The notes below the pieces were generated by a model, which was given only the letters and a program-made list of their open reading frames with translations, made no database searches and was not told where the DNA came from. From Streptococcus acidominimus (GTDB lineage Bacteria > Bacillota > Bacilli > Lactobacillales > Streptococcaceae), in contig NZ_MSJL01000002.1 in assembly GCF_001921825.1 (NCBI RefSeq), positions 1 through 64,000 of the forward strand: a stretch of DNA of 64,000 bases, in the 5' to 3' direction. Of this stretch, positions 47,788 to 58,832 are shown one piece after another. Each line of letters starts with the position of its first letter. Within the stretch, counting starts at the first letter, position 1. Both the position numbers and the translations under genes were made by a program.

Positions 47788-47815
47788 TTGCATTATTTTA
47801 TTTTTGTGCTAAAAT
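47788..47815 (+). promoter_or_regulatory. Promoter of the flavoprotein gene
   Basis: TTGCAT (47788-47793), 16-base spacer, TAAAAT (47810-47815), with TG one base before the -10. Confidence 0.65.
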
Positions 47816-47830
47816 AGGTTTGTGATTTAA

Positions 47831-49651
<1,821 letters not shown>

Positions 49652-49677
49652 TAAAGAGGGGATAATCCCCAAAACAT

Positions 49678-49723
49678 AAAAGGCTTATATCCATATTCCC
49701 AAGGATTGGATCTAAGCCTTTTT
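49678..49723 (+). terminator. Terminator of the flavoprotein gene
   Basis: AAAAGGCTTA with ATCC and GGAT with TAAGCCTTTTT. Confidence 0.8.
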
Positions 49724-49781
49724 GTATGCTTGATTTCAGCTATTGCTGCTCAATATCGTCATTTGAATGAGCTTTGCATAG

Positions 49782-49938
49782 TTAGTCGTTTCAGTTCCTT
49801 ATCTGAAAGGTAATTTATTTGACTATCATTGAACCTCTGAAATGCTTTAAGATAGGAGGCGACAAGGCTCCTTTGTCAGCGAGTTGTGGTCTGAGTTCAG
49901 TAACTGAGCGACTATAAAAGATAAAGGAAATGACTATA
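49782..49938. mobile_element. Degenerate TAGTCG-ended repeat
   Basis: Left end TTAGTCGTTTCAGTT and right end AACTGAGCGACTATA (to 49916) are imperfect inverted repeats of the same family as 50240-50333. A second right end, TGACTATA, follows at 49931-49938 against the kinase-like gene. The interior shares CTTTGTCAG.GAG with the spacer near 12506. Confidence 0.6.
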
Positions 49939-50546
49939 TCAGCCTTTAATGTTCTCCAGATACTGATCCAATTCTTTTTGATTGCGCAGAATCTTTACCT
50001 TATCAACATAGGTTTTGCAGATTGCTTGATAACGGCTACGGCTCTGCGCTTTTGGAGAACGACTGTCTTTTAGAATCCAGAGGATGAATGCCCAGTCCAG
50101 TTTTTCGGTACAGCCTTCTGCCATACTTTCTCTGACTTTCCCCGCATATCTAGTATAGCGCTTAAAAGCGCGGTATAGGCAATTCCAGCGTGAAAAAGCC
50201 AGTAAGATAATTTGATCTGCCTTCTCTACTCGTTCTTGATATAGTCGTTTCTCTTTAAAAAAATCCTATTCAGACAATCTACAACTCGGTAGGAGAGTAT
50301 CTAAATAATGTATTTTAAAGTAGAACGACTATAACAGAAAGAAGTGTAATTTCCATCAATAATCCATGATTCTTTTGCCAAAAATGTTTGGAGTTCTTGG
50401 CGCACTTCGTCATCTGGTCGTTCCTGCCAATGGGGGAGAAAGCGGAGTTTATCGAGGTGCAGGCAGGGAATTTGGTAATGTTTGCTCAAATATGCTGCAA
50501 GAGTTGACTTGCCCGAAGCACTGTAACCGATAATGGCGATCTTCAT
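49939..50546 (-). pseudogene. P-loop kinase-like gene (topology-modulation/FlaR-like) split by a mobile repeat
   Basis: The 5' part from ATG 50546 reads MKIAIIGYSASGKSTLAAYL (Walker A GYSASGKST) to DGNYTSFCY at codon 72. There a 94-bp TATAGTCG element interrupts it and a stop follows at 50301. Removing one TA plus the element joins TAT to CAA GAA CGA and the frame continues as QERVEKADQIILLAF, then 30 more codons, to the tail at 50124-49939 ending LDQYLENIKG. The restored protein has 171 residues, normal for this adenylate-kinase-like family. Function of the family is poorly known. The gene is almost certainly inactivated by this single event. Confidence 0.9.
50240..50333. mobile_element. 94-bp miniature inverted-repeat element inserted in the kinase-like gene
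   Basis: Begins TATAGTCGTTTCTCTTTAAA and ends AAAGTAGAACGACTATA, imperfect terminal inverted repeats with TA at both edges, consistent with TA target duplication. Deleting it with one TA restores the reading frame of the host gene exactly. It has no coding capacity, so it must have been moved in trans. Confidence 0.88.
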
Positions 50547-50597
50547 ACAATTCCTTTCTTATTTTGGACAAAAAAAGAAGCCCAAAGGCTCTTTTTA

Positions 50598-50831
50598 TTA
50601 AGCAAGTTTTGATGCAAGACGTGCTTTGTCGCGGCTCGCTTTGTTTTTGTGAATCAAACCTTTTGTTTCTGCTTTGTCGATAGCTGAGCTAGCAGCGCGG
50701 AAAAGCTCCTCAGAAGGATTTGCTTCAAATGCTTTGATAGCAGTACGCATAGCTGATTTTTGAGCTGAGTTCTTTGCGTTTTGTTTTACGTTCAATTCAG
50801 CACGTTTGATCGCTGACTTAATGTTTGCCAA
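50598..50831 (-). CDS. rpsT: 30S ribosomal protein S20
   Basis: About 77 residues, rich in K, R and A ([14 protein letters not shown]...[15 protein letters not shown]). TTG at 50831 is the start because GGAGGTG is correctly spaced; rpsT commonly uses a rare start codon, linked to its low initiation efficiency and autoregulation. It binds the 5' domain of 16S rRNA. Stand-alone gene, downstream of coaA on the same strand. Confidence 0.96.
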   Translation of the reverse strand: MANIKSAIKRAELNVKQNAKNSAQKSAMRTAIKAFEANPSEELFRAASSAIDKAETKGLIHKNKASRDKARLASKLA

Positions 50832-50903
50832 TGGTTTCACCTCCACCTTTTCTGTACTAACTATACTATTATATCTGAAAAAATAGATTTTGACAAGAAG
50901 AAT

Positions 50904-51824
50904 TTATTTTTTCAAGTAAATTTCATCAATTTCATGATTCTTTGCCTTATGAAGAATGATATCTGCCCGATGTCGGGTCGGCTCGATATAGTCTTTCAGG
51001 TTGACCAGATTGATCCTTTCCCAAACGCTATGGGCAAAGGTCGTTATCTCTTCCCCGGACATGTCTAAAAACCGGTGGTAGTAGTTGCTCGGATTGCTCT
51101 CTGCTAGTTTCAGCAATTTCTTGAAACGCTCCAGATACCAGGCTTCGATATTCTCAACTGCGGCATCCACATAGATAGCCAAGTCAAAATAGTCACTGAC
51201 ATAGAGGTGTTGATTTTGAGGATTCTGAAAGACGTTGATCCCCTCCACAATGAGGAAATCGGGGGCAGAGATGGTCTGGTATTGATCTGGTAAAATATCA
51301 TAGATTTCATGGGAATAGACTGGAATTTGGTAGTCGTCCCCATTTTCAACGGTATTTAAAAAATCCAGAAGCAGTTCCATGTTATAGGATTCAGGGAAAC
51401 CTTTTCTATCAAGGAGATGTTTTTCTTTTAATACTGTATTCGGATAGAGAAAGCCGTCAGTTGTAACCATTTCGACCTTGGCATGCTTAAAGGTTCGTGT
51501 TAGTAAAATCTGCAAGAGGCGACTGGTAGTTGACTTTCCAACTGCCACACTTCCCGAAATCCCAATAATAAAGGGCTGGGTCTTGATTTTCTTTTGTAGG
51601 AAAAGACTTTTGGAGAAGGAGAGGTCCTCGCTTGCCTTCTTATAAATCCGAATCAGATTGATGAGTGGGAGGTAGATGTCAAGGACATCTTGGAGGCTGA
51701 TGGTGTCATTAAAACTTTTGATAGAATTTAACTCTTCCTGTGTCAAGGGAACCGTTGTATTCCGGTGTAATTGCTGCCAGGTTTGGCGACTAATTTTTTC
51801 AAAATTGATCAATTCATTCTTCAT
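50904..51824 (-). CDS. coaA: Pantothenate kinase type I
   Basis: About 306 residues from ATG 51824 (GAGG upstream); the open frame extends further but would overlap the divergent promoter. [18 protein letters not shown] is the P-loop; [10 protein letters not shown] and [10 protein letters not shown] are family blocks. It phosphorylates pantothenate, the first step of coenzyme A synthesis. It diverges from the nucleoside catabolic operon. Confidence 0.96.
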   Translation of the reverse strand: MKNELINFEKISRQTWQQLHRNTTVPLTQEELNSIKSFNDTISLQDVLDIYLPLINLIRIYKKASEDLSFSKSLFLQKKIKTQPFIIGISGSVAVGKSTTSRLLQILLTRTFKHAKVEMVTTDGFLYPNTVLKEKHLLDRKGFPESYNMELLLDFLNTVENGDDYQIPVYSHEIYDILPDQYQTISAPDFLIVEGINVFQNPQNQHLYVSDYFDLAIYVDAAVENIEAWYLERFKKLLKLAESNPSNYYHRFLDMSGEEITTFAHSVWERINLVNLKDYIEPTRHRADIILHKAKNHEIDEIYLKK

Positions 51825-51885
51825 AGCCTCATTGTAGCATGATTTTTTACAAGTGTAAAATGATTGTGAGAGAAAAGGTAATTTC

Positions 51886-51914
51886 TTGTAAACGTTTTTA
51901 TTAAATGGTATAAT
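51886..51914 (+). promoter_or_regulatory. Promoter and cre-like site of the methyltransferase-pdp-deoC-cdd operon
   Basis: TTGTAA (51886-51891), 17-base spacer, TATAAT (51909-51914) with TGG before it. TGTAAACGTTTTTA at 51887-51900 matches the CcpA cre consensus TGWAANCGNTNWCA at all but one position and overlaps the -35, suggesting glucose repression. Six bases separate the -10 from ATG 51921, predicting a leaderless message. Confidence 0.75.
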
Positions 51915-51920
51915 AAATCT

Positions 51921-52511
51921 ATGACAAATATGTATTACGAACAAAATCCTAGTGTAGCTCATGATCTTCATGAGCTATGTGTCACTCTGCTCGGTCAAGA
52001 GATGTTCTTTTTAACGGATGCAGGAGTGTTCAGCAAGAAGATGGTAGACTACGGTAGCCAAGTGCTTTTAAATACAGTTGATTTGGACAAGGGAAAAAGA
52101 TTATTAGATGTGGGCTGTGGATATGGCCCACTTGGTTTGACTTTAGGGAAGGTTTTTGGCGTTTTGCCAACCATGGTTGATATTAACAATCGGGCAGTTG
52201 ACTTAGCACTTCAAAATGCTGATAAAAATAAGGTTCAAGCATCTATTTTCCACTCCAATCTGTATGACGAAGTATCGGGAACCTTTGACTATGTGATTTC
52301 CAATCCACCAATTCGAGCAGGGAAGGCTGTTGTCCATGAGATTATTCAAGGTGCCTATGACTATTTGGTGGTTTCGGGACGCCTGACCATTGTGATCCAG
52401 AAAAAGCAAGGTGCTCCGAGCGCGAAAGCCAAAATGGAAGAGGTTTTCGGAAACTGTACTATCTTAAAAAAAGATAAGGGATACTATATTTTAGAAAGTG
52501 TGAAAGAATGA
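51921..52511 (+). CDS. Class I methyltransferase, RsmC/small-domain type
   Basis: A 196-residue AdoMet-dependent methyltransferase: [15 protein letters not shown] (AdoMet site), [13 protein letters not shown] and the NPPIRAGK active-site tetrad (NPPI), typical of N2-guanine rRNA methyltransferases such as RsmC. It is half the length of E. coli RsmC, as usual in Firmicutes. Substrate unproven. Probably leaderless; it overlaps pdp by four bases and heads the nucleoside operon, an arrangement conserved in streptococci as far as I recall. Confidence 0.9.
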   Translation: MTNMYYEQNPSVAHDLHELCVTLLGQEMFFLTDAGVFSKKMVDYGSQVLLNTVDLDKGKRLLDVGCGYGPLGLTLGKVFGVLPTMVDINNRAVDLALQNADKNKVQASIFHSNLYDEVSGTFDYVISNPPIRAGKAVVHEIIQGAYDYLVVSGRLTIVIQKKQGAPSAKAKMEEVFGNCTILKKDKGYYILESVKE

Positions 52512-53785
52512 GGACAGTCGACTTAATTCAGAAAAAGCGGGATGGACATGAACTCACGACAGATGAACTAAACTGGCTGATTAGCGGCTATGCCGCAGGA
52601 AGTGTGCCAGACTATCAGATGGCAGCCTTTGCGATGGCGATTTATTTCAGGGGGATGTCTACGAGGGAAATCTCTGATCTGACCATGGCAATGGTAGCGA
52701 GCGGTGAAGAAATTGATCTTTCGGCAATTTCAGGGATCAAGGTAGATAAGCACTCCACAGGAGGTGTCGGTGATAAAGTGACCTTGATTTTGGCACCCTT
52801 AGTTGCGAGCTTTGGTGTCCCAGTTGCCAAGATGAGCGGTCGTGGCTTAGGGCATACTGGTGGAACGCTCGATAAGCTAGAATCCATTAAAGGTTACCAG
52901 ATTGAAGTGACGCAAGAACAGTTTATCAAGCAGGTACAGGAGATTGGTGTCGCGGTTATCGGTCAGTCTGACAATATGGTCAAGGCGGACAAACTGCTCT
53001 ACGCTCTTCGTGATGTAACTGCAACGGTTGATATTATTCCCTTGATTGCAAGTTCAGTCATGTCTAAGAAAATCGCGGCAGGAGCCGATGCGATTTTACT
53101 AGATGTCACCGTTGGTGAGGGTGCCTTTATGAAAAACATTGAGGACGCGCGTCAACTGGCACAGACCATGGTTGAACTAGGAAAAGCGGTCGGCAGAAAA
53201 ACAGTTGCCGTGATTACCGACATGTCACAACCAGTTGGAACGAGTATCGGAAACCGTCTGGAGATTCTGGAAGCCTTGGATATTTTACAAGGCAGGGGTC
53301 GCGAAGATGTGACGGAATTTATTTGTGAACTGGCACACATCATGCTGGGGCTTGCAGATGTCAAAAAGACAGTAGAAGAAGTCCGAGCGCACCTATTGGA
53401 TGGTTCAGCCCTTCAAAAATTTGAAGAAATGGTAGTTGCGCAGGGAGGCGATCTAGAAGATTTGCATCGCCCCGTTCGTACCTCTCACCAGATACCGGTA
53501 GTGGCTCAGGAAAGTGGCTATATTACAGCCCTACCAGCTTTGGAATTTGGCTTGTTTGCCATGAAGCTGGGCGCAGGACGGGCTGTCAAGACGGATTCAC
53601 TTGATTATGAGACAGGAATTGTCTTCCATAAGAAAGTCGGAGAAGCCGTTGAAGCAGGTCAAAAAGTCGCAACAATTTTTACAAATGAAAATATTTCAGA
53701 AAAGATGCTCGCAAATTTCCAAAAAAATGTTAAAATAGGAGATGTAAGTGTAAAGACGAAAGAAATTATCGAAATTGTTTCATAA
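52508..53785 (+). CDS. pdp: Pyrimidine-nucleoside phosphorylase
   Basis: A 425-residue enzyme that cleaves uridine, thymidine and deoxyuridine with phosphate. Phosphate/substrate motifs KVDKHSTGGVGDKVT, KMSGRGLGHTGGTLDK and SSVMSKKIA are intact. It overlaps the methyltransferase by four bases and is 15 bases from deoC, which uses the deoxyribose phosphate it produces. Confidence 0.96.
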   Translation: MRTVDLIQKKRDGHELTTDELNWLISGYAAGSVPDYQMAAFAMAIYFRGMSTREISDLTMAMVASGEEIDLSAISGIKVDKHSTGGVGDKVTLILAPLVASFGVPVAKMSGRGLGHTGGTLDKLESIKGYQIEVTQEQFIKQVQEIGVAVIGQSDNMVKADKLLYALRDVTATVDIIPLIASSVMSKKIAAGADAILLDVTVGEGAFMKNIEDARQLAQTMVELGKAVGRKTVAVITDMSQPVGTSIGNRLEILEALDILQGRGREDVTEFICELAHIMLGLADVKKTVEEVRAHLLDGSALQKFEEMVVAQGGDLEDLHRPVRTSHQIPVVAQESGYITALPALEFGLFAMKLGAGRAVKTDSLDYETGIVFHKKVGEAVEAGQKVATIFTNENISEKMLANFQKNVKIGDVSVKTKEIIEIVS

Positions 53786-53800
53786 TGTACGGAGAAAAAG

Positions 53801-54463
53801 ATGAAAGTAAATAAATATATTGATCACACACTATTGAAACCCAATGCTACGAAAGAACAAGTCTTGGCTATTATTGCCGAAGCAAAAGAATATGACTTTG
53901 CGAGCGTCTGCGTCAATCCAACATGGGTAGCCCTTTCAGCCCAAGAATTGAAGGACACAGATGTGAAAGTTTGTACGGTTATCGGCTTCCCTCTAGGAGC
54001 AAATACACCAGCCGTCAAAGCCTTTGAAACCAAAGATGCTATTGCGAATGGAGCAGATGAGATCGATATGGTCATCAATATCGGCGCCCTTAAATCGCAA
54101 GACTACGAGACAGTTTTAAAGGATATTCAGGCAGTTGTCGAAGCAAGCGGTGATCAACTGGTCAAAGTTATCATTGAAACCTGCCTGTTGACAGACGAAG
54201 AAAAAGTGAAAGCCTGTCAACTCTCACAAGAAGCAGGTGCTGATTTTGTCAAGACTTCTACGGGCTTCTCCACTGGAGGTGCTACGGTAGCAGATGTCGC
54301 CTTGATGAGAAAAGCAGTTGGATCAGATATGGGAGTGAAAGCATCTGGTGGTGCTCGTTCGTACGAAGATGCGAAAGCCTTTATTGAAGCAGGTGCAACT
54401 CGTATCGGAGCTTCTTCTGGGGTGGCGATTATGAAAGGAGAAAAGGCGAATGGCGACTACTGA
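53801..54463 (+). CDS. deoC: Deoxyribose-phosphate aldolase
   Basis: A 220-residue TIM-barrel aldolase. [14 protein letters not shown] and [14 protein letters not shown] hold the Schiff-base lysine (KTSTGF); VKASGGAR is the other conserved lysine block. It splits 2-deoxyribose-5-phosphate to acetaldehyde and glyceraldehyde-3-phosphate. GGAG lies before the ATG; 14-base overlap with cdd. Confidence 0.97.
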   Translation: MKVNKYIDHTLLKPNATKEQVLAIIAEAKEYDFASVCVNPTWVALSAQELKDTDVKVCTVIGFPLGANTPAVKAFETKDAIANGADEIDMVINIGALKSQDYETVLKDIQAVVEASGDQLVKVIIETCLLTDEEKVKACQLSQEAGADFVKTSTGFSTGGATVADVALMRKAVGSDMGVKASGGARSYEDAKAFIEAGATRIGASSGVAIMKGEKANGDY

Positions 54464-54839
54464 TTTAATTGATTTATCCATTGAAGTTAGTAAAAAAGCC
54501 TATGTTCCCTATTCCCACTTTCCTATCGGAGCTGTCTTAGTCGCAAAGGACGGTCAGGTCTTTACAGGTGTTAATATTGAAAATGCTAGCTTTGGTTTGA
54601 CCAATTGTGGGGAGCGGACAGCGATTTTTAAGGCTGTTTCAGAAGGTGTTTTGGAGTTTTCAGAGCTCATTGTTTATGGTGAAACAGCAAAGCCCGTTTC
54701 ACCATGCGGGGCATGTCGCCAAGTGATGGCAGAATTTTTTGAAGAAGATTTAAGAGTAACATTAGTTGCTAAAGATAAATCGACAGTCGAGATGACAGTC
54801 GGGGAATTACTTCCGTATTCTTTTACAGACTTAAACTAA
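54450..54839 (+). CDS. cdd: Cytidine deaminase
   Basis: A 129-residue zinc enzyme: NCGERTAI (Cys and catalytic Glu) and PCGACRQV (two Cys). It deaminates cytidine and deoxycytidine to give the substrate of Pdp. GGAGAAAAGG precedes the ATG inside deoC. Last gene of the catabolic segment; the importer genes follow. Confidence 0.96.
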   Translation: MATTDLIDLSIEVSKKAYVPYSHFPIGAVLVAKDGQVFTGVNIENASFGLTNCGERTAIFKAVSEGVLEFSELIVYGETAKPVSPCGACRQVMAEFFEEDLRVTLVAKDKSTVEMTVGELLPYSFTDLN

Positions 54840-54860
54840 TACTCAAGAAAGGTCAAATAG

Positions 54861-54985
54861 ATGGGAACGCAGCTGTCATCCTACAATGACAACTAGGCTG
54901 ATGTCTCCCGTTCACAAGATACCTTAAAAGTATCCCTTGAAGTTTCAAGAGTATCGTCTGTAAGACAGTCGTTTGACTGTATCAT
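54861..54985 (+). promoter_or_regulatory. Structured leader between cdd and the nucleoside-binding lipoprotein gene
   Basis: Nested pairing is evident: GAACG (54865-54869)/CGTTC (54909-54913) outside, CAGC/GCTG next, and GTCAT/ATGAC around a six-base loop. Then GATAC/GTATC, GTCTG/CAGTC-like and ACAGTC/GACTGT hairpins follow. No gene fits. It could be a cis-regulatory RNA or an RNA-processing/stability element separating operon and importer. I do not match it to a known riboswitch. Confidence 0.45.
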
Positions 54986-55035
54986 TTCCATTTTGCAACG
55001 AAGGTTGCACAAAGAATTTTTAGGAGGGTTCAGAA

Positions 55036-56103
55036 ATGAACAAAAAACTTATTGGTTTAGGTGTTGTAACTCTTGCAACTGTATCACTTGCTGCTTGTGG
55101 CAACCGCGCAGCTAAGAACGATTCAAGCTCGAGTGATGCCACAGGAGTAAAAGCAGCAATTGTTACGGACGTTGGTGGTGTTGACGACCGTTCATTTAAC
55201 CAGTCAGCTTGGGAAGGTTTGACAGCATGGGGAGAAGAAAACGGTCTTAAAAAAGATGAGGGCTACACCTACTTCCAATCAGGTAGTGAATCTGATTACG
55301 TAACAAACCTTGATTCAGCAGTTTCAGGTGGTTACAACCTTGTATTCGGTATCGGTTTTGCCTTGGAAAACGCGATTGCTGAAGTAGCACCGAACAATCC
55401 TGACACAAACTATGTGATTGTTGATAGTGTTGTCAAAGACCATAAGAACGTAGCGAGCGTTGGCTTTGCAGACCATGAAGCATCTTACCTTGCTGGTGTA
55501 GCTGCTGCTAAATCAACAAAAACAAACCATGTAGGATTTATCGGTGGTATGGAATCTGTTATCATTGACCGCTTTGAAGCAGGATTCGTAGCAGGTGTGA
55601 AATCTGTTAATAAAGATATCAAAGTAACTGTTGACTATGCAGGTTCATTTGCTGATTCAGCCAAAGGTCAAACATTGGCTGCTGCTCAATATGCTGCTGG
55701 TGCAGATGTGATTTTCCACGCATCAGGTGGTACAGGTAACGGTGTCTTTGCCGCAGCGAAAGCAGAAAATGAAACACGTAATGAGGCAGACAAGGTTTGG
55801 ATCATTGGTGTAGACCGTGACCAATCAGCAGAAGGTAAATATACTTCTAAAGATGGGAAAGAGTCAAACTTCGTATTGGCATCTACTCTTAAAGAAGTAG
55901 GTACTTCTGTCAAAGACCTTGCTGCAAAAGCTCTTAAAGGTGAGTTTCCTGGTGGTGATATCATCACATTCTCACTTGCAGATAAAGGGGTAGACTTGGC
56001 TGAAACCAATCTTTCAAGCGAAGCTTCAGAAGCAGTAGCAGCTGCTAAGAAGGACATCTTGGATAAAAAAGTAGAAGTTCCAGAAGCGCCTAAGAAAAAA
56101 TAG
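55036..56103 (+). CDS. bmpA: Nucleoside-binding lipoprotein (BmpA/PnrA-like)
   Basis: A 355-residue substrate-binding lipoprotein. SLAACGN is the lipobox; DVGGVDDRSFNQSAWEGL and HASGGTGNGVF are typical of PnrA-like purine/pyrimidine nucleoside receptors. TAGGAGGG precedes the ATG. A terminator follows, so it can be made in excess over the importer subunits encoded next. Works with the ATPase and two permeases at 56241-59786. Confidence 0.94.
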   Translation: MNKKLIGLGVVTLATVSLAACGNRAAKNDSSSSDATGVKAAIVTDVGGVDDRSFNQSAWEGLTAWGEENGLKKDEGYTYFQSGSESDYVTNLDSAVSGGYNLVFGIGFALENAIAEVAPNNPDTNYVIVDSVVKDHKNVASVGFADHEASYLAGVAAAKSTKTNHVGFIGGMESVIIDRFEAGFVAGVKSVNKDIKVTVDYAGSFADSAKGQTLAAAQYAAGADVIFHASGGTGNGVFAAAKAENETRNEADKVWIIGVDRDQSAEGKYTSKDGKESNFVLASTLKEVGTSVKDLAAKALKGEFPGGDIITFSLADKGVDLAETNLSSEASEAVAAAKKDILDKKVEVPEAPKKK

Positions 56104-56119
56104 AATAGTGCCCAATCCG

Positions 56120-56147
56120 AAACGGCGACCTGACTCGGTCGCCGTTT
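56120..56147 (+). terminator. Terminator between the lipoprotein and ATPase genes
   Basis: AAACGGCGAC, eight-base loop, GTCGCCGTTT plus T. Partial read-through is likely because the importer genes follow at 94 bases. Confidence 0.85.
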
Positions 56148-56240
56148 TAGGAGTTGAGATTATATAATTTCATTAAAGCTTATCAAGCCTTGTTTTGGTA
56201 GGTTTTACTGACAAAATATAATCCGAAAGGAAAAGAGATT

Positions 56241-57776
56241 ATGACAAAAGATTATGTCATTGAAATGCGAGAAATCACAAAGATTTTTGGTGATTTTGTC
56301 GCAAATGATCATATCAATTTAAATGTCAGACGTGGAGAAATTCATGCCCTTTTAGGAGAAAATGGTGCAGGTAAGTCGACATTGATGAACATGCTTGCGG
56401 GTCTTTTAGAGCCGACAAGTGGAGAAATTGCTATAAATGGTCAAGTTGTGACAATCGATTCCCCATCTAAGGCTGCGCATTTAGGAATTGGGATGGTTCA
56501 CCAGCATTTCATGCTTGTGGATGCTTTTACAGTCGCCGAAAATATTATTTTAGGAAGTGAAACAACCAAGGCTGGCGTGATAGACCTTAAAAAGGCTATC
56601 CAAGATATTAAAGAATTATCAGCTAGATATGGTCTGGAGGTAGATCCGACCGCTAAAGTCGCAGATATTTCAGTCGGGGCACAGCAACGGGTAGAGATTC
56701 TTAAAACCCTCTATCGTGGAGCAGATTTATTGATTTTTGATGAGCCGACAGCTGTTTTGACGCCGGCAGAAATTACAGAGCTTCTAAAAATTATGAAAAC
56801 TCTGGTGCAAGAAGGAAAATCGATCATTCTGATTACTCACAAACTAGATGAAATTCGCGCGGTTGCGGATAGCGTAACCGTTATCCGTCGCGGAAAATCA
56901 ATTGAAACTGTCGAAGTCGCTGGTGCGAGCAACGAAGACCTAGCAGAGTGGATGGTCGGGCGTTCCGTATCCTTTAAGACGGAAAAAGTTGCTGCTGATC
57001 CTAAAGAAGTCATTCTATCGATTAAAGACTTAGTCGTTCATGAAAATCGCGGGATTCCTGCTGTTAAAGGCTTATCACTTGATGTCCGTGCAGGAGAAGT
57101 TGTTGGTATTGCAGGGATTGATGGCAACGGTCAGAGCGAGCTTATTCAAGCCATTACAGGGCTTCGTAAGGTAAAATCTGGTCAAATTTTTATTAAGGGC
57201 ACAGAAGTAGTCGGAAAAACACCTCGGAAGATAACAGAGATGAAGGTTAGCCATGTGCCAGAGGATCGTCACCGTGATGGTCTGGTCTTGCAGATGACAG
57301 TGGCTGAAAATATTGCCTTGCAGACCTACTACAAGGAGCCAATTTCTAAAAACGGTATCCTGAACTATGATACCATTAACAAAAAAGCCCGTGAACTCAT
57401 GGCAGAATTTGACGTTCGGGGTGCTAGTGAACTGGTAGCCGTCAAGGCACTTTCAGGGGGAAACCAGCAAAAAGCGATTATCGCGCGGGAAATCGACCGA
57501 AATCCTGATTTGTTGATTGTCAGCCAACCGACACGCGGTCTTGATGTTGGGGCGATTGAATATATCCGTAAACGCCTCATTGCAGAGCGTGATAAAGGAA
57601 AAGCGGTACTGGTGGTCAGCTTTGAATTGGATGAAATTTTAGATGTGTCTGACCGTATTGCAGTCATTCATGACGGTGTTATTCATGGGATTGTTGATCC
57701 TGCCAAGACCAATAAACAGGAATTGGGATTCTTAATGGCTGGAGGAAGGCTGGAAAAGGAGGAAGCAAATGCCTAA
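56241..57776 (+). CDS. Nucleoside ABC transporter ATPase (NupA-like)
   Basis: A 511-residue protein with two fused ATPase domains, the sugar/nucleoside-importer type. The first has GENGAGKST and LLIFDEPTAVLTP; the second has a degenerate Walker A (GIDGNGQSE) and LSGGNQQKAIIARE, as usual for this class. GAAAGGAAAAG lies upstream. It overlaps the permease gene by eight bases. Powers uptake of nucleosides delivered by the 55036 lipoprotein. Confidence 0.94.
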   Translation: MTKDYVIEMREITKIFGDFVANDHINLNVRRGEIHALLGENGAGKSTLMNMLAGLLEPTSGEIAINGQVVTIDSPSKAAHLGIGMVHQHFMLVDAFTVAENIILGSETTKAGVIDLKKAIQDIKELSARYGLEVDPTAKVADISVGAQQRVEILKTLYRGADLLIFDEPTAVLTPAEITELLKIMKTLVQEGKSIILITHKLDEIRAVADSVTVIRRGKSIETVEVAGASNEDLAEWMVGRSVSFKTEKVAADPKEVILSIKDLVVHENRGIPAVKGLSLDVRAGEVVGIAGIDGNGQSELIQAITGLRKVKSGQIFIKGTEVVGKTPRKITEMKVSHVPEDRHRDGLVLQMTVAENIALQTYYKEPISKNGILNYDTINKKARELMAEFDVRGASELVAVKALSGGNQQKAIIAREIDRNPDLLIVSQPTRGLDVGAIEYIRKRLIAERDKGKAVLVVSFELDEILDVSDRIAVIHDGVIHGIVDPAKTNKQELGFLMAGGRLEKEEANA

Positions 57777-58830
57777 AAAGTTACAAAATATAACTCTCCC
57801 CCTACTTGCGGTTCTGTCAGGCTTGGTCCTAGGAGCCATCATCATGCTTGTATTTGGCTATGACCCTATTGCAGGCTACGATCAATTATTTTATTCAGCC
57901 TTTGGCTCTGTAAAATCTATCGGAGAAATTTTTGCAGCTATGGCTCCGCTCATATTTACGGCTCTAGGATTTGCAGTAGCAAGTCGCGCAGGCTTCTTTA
58001 ACGTTGGGCTTTCAGGTCAAGCGCTTGTCGGTTGGGTATTTGCGGGATGGTTTGCCCTAGCAAACCCAGATCTACCACGTCCCGTGCTAATCTTGGCAAC
58101 GATTTTAGTCGCAATGATTGCCGGAGGTCTTGCCGGAGCAATTCCGGGGATCTTACGTGCCTATCTCGGAACGAGCGAGGTAATCGTGACCATCATGATG
58201 AACTATATCTTGCTCTATACCAGCAACTATATTATCCGCAATGTTTTTGCAACTGATTTGATGAAGAATAAGGACTCGAGTATCAATATCTCTGCCAATG
58301 CTTCCTACCGATTGGATTGGCTGACGAGTGCGACTGAAAATTCTCGGATAAATATTGGTATCTTCTTTGCTGTGGTTGCTGTGCTTGTTATCTGGTTCTT
58401 ATTGACAAAGACAACCCTTGGTTTTGAGATTCGCTCTGTTGGTCTTAATCCGACAGCTTCTGATTATGCAGGGATGTCTGCTAAACGGACGATTATTCTC
58501 TCCATGATTATCTCTGGTGCCTTAGCAGGTATCGGTGGTGCCATTCAGGGACTTGGAACCTTCCAAAATGTCTATACCCAAGGTGGAAATCTGGATATTG
58601 GTTTCAATGGTATGTCCGTAGCCCTCCTAGCCTCTAATTCGCCGCTTGGAATTCCGTTTGCTGCCTTCCTATTTGGTACCTTGTCAATCGGAGCGCCTGG
58701 TATGGTGAAAGCGCAGATTCCACCTGAATTGATCAACGTGGTGACTGCCTCTATCATCTTCTTTGTCGGTGTTAAATTCATCTTTGAACAATTATTGAAA
58801 CGTAGAAAAAAAGCGAAAGGAGCGAACTAG
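57769..58830 (+). CDS. Nucleoside ABC transporter permease 1
   Basis: A 353-residue permease of the BPD_transp_2 family with about ten helices; SRAGFFNVGLSGQALVGW is the family block matched by ERAGIVNVGLEG in permease 2. Overlaps the ATPase gene by eight bases (GGAGGAAG upstream). Confidence 0.93.
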   Translation: MPKKLQNITLPLLAVLSGLVLGAIIMLVFGYDPIAGYDQLFYSAFGSVKSIGEIFAAMAPLIFTALGFAVASRAGFFNVGLSGQALVGWVFAGWFALANPDLPRPVLILATILVAMIAGGLAGAIPGILRAYLGTSEVIVTIMMNYILLYTSNYIIRNVFATDLMKNKDSSINISANASYRLDWLTSATENSRINIGIFFAVVAVLVIWFLLTKTTLGFEIRSVGLNPTASDYAGMSAKRTIILSMIISGALAGIGGAIQGLGTFQNVYTQGGNLDIGFNGMSVALLASNSPLGIPFAAFLFGTLSIGAPGMVKAQIPPELINVVTASIIFFVGVKFIFEQLLKRRKKAKGAN

Positions 58831-58832
58831 GT

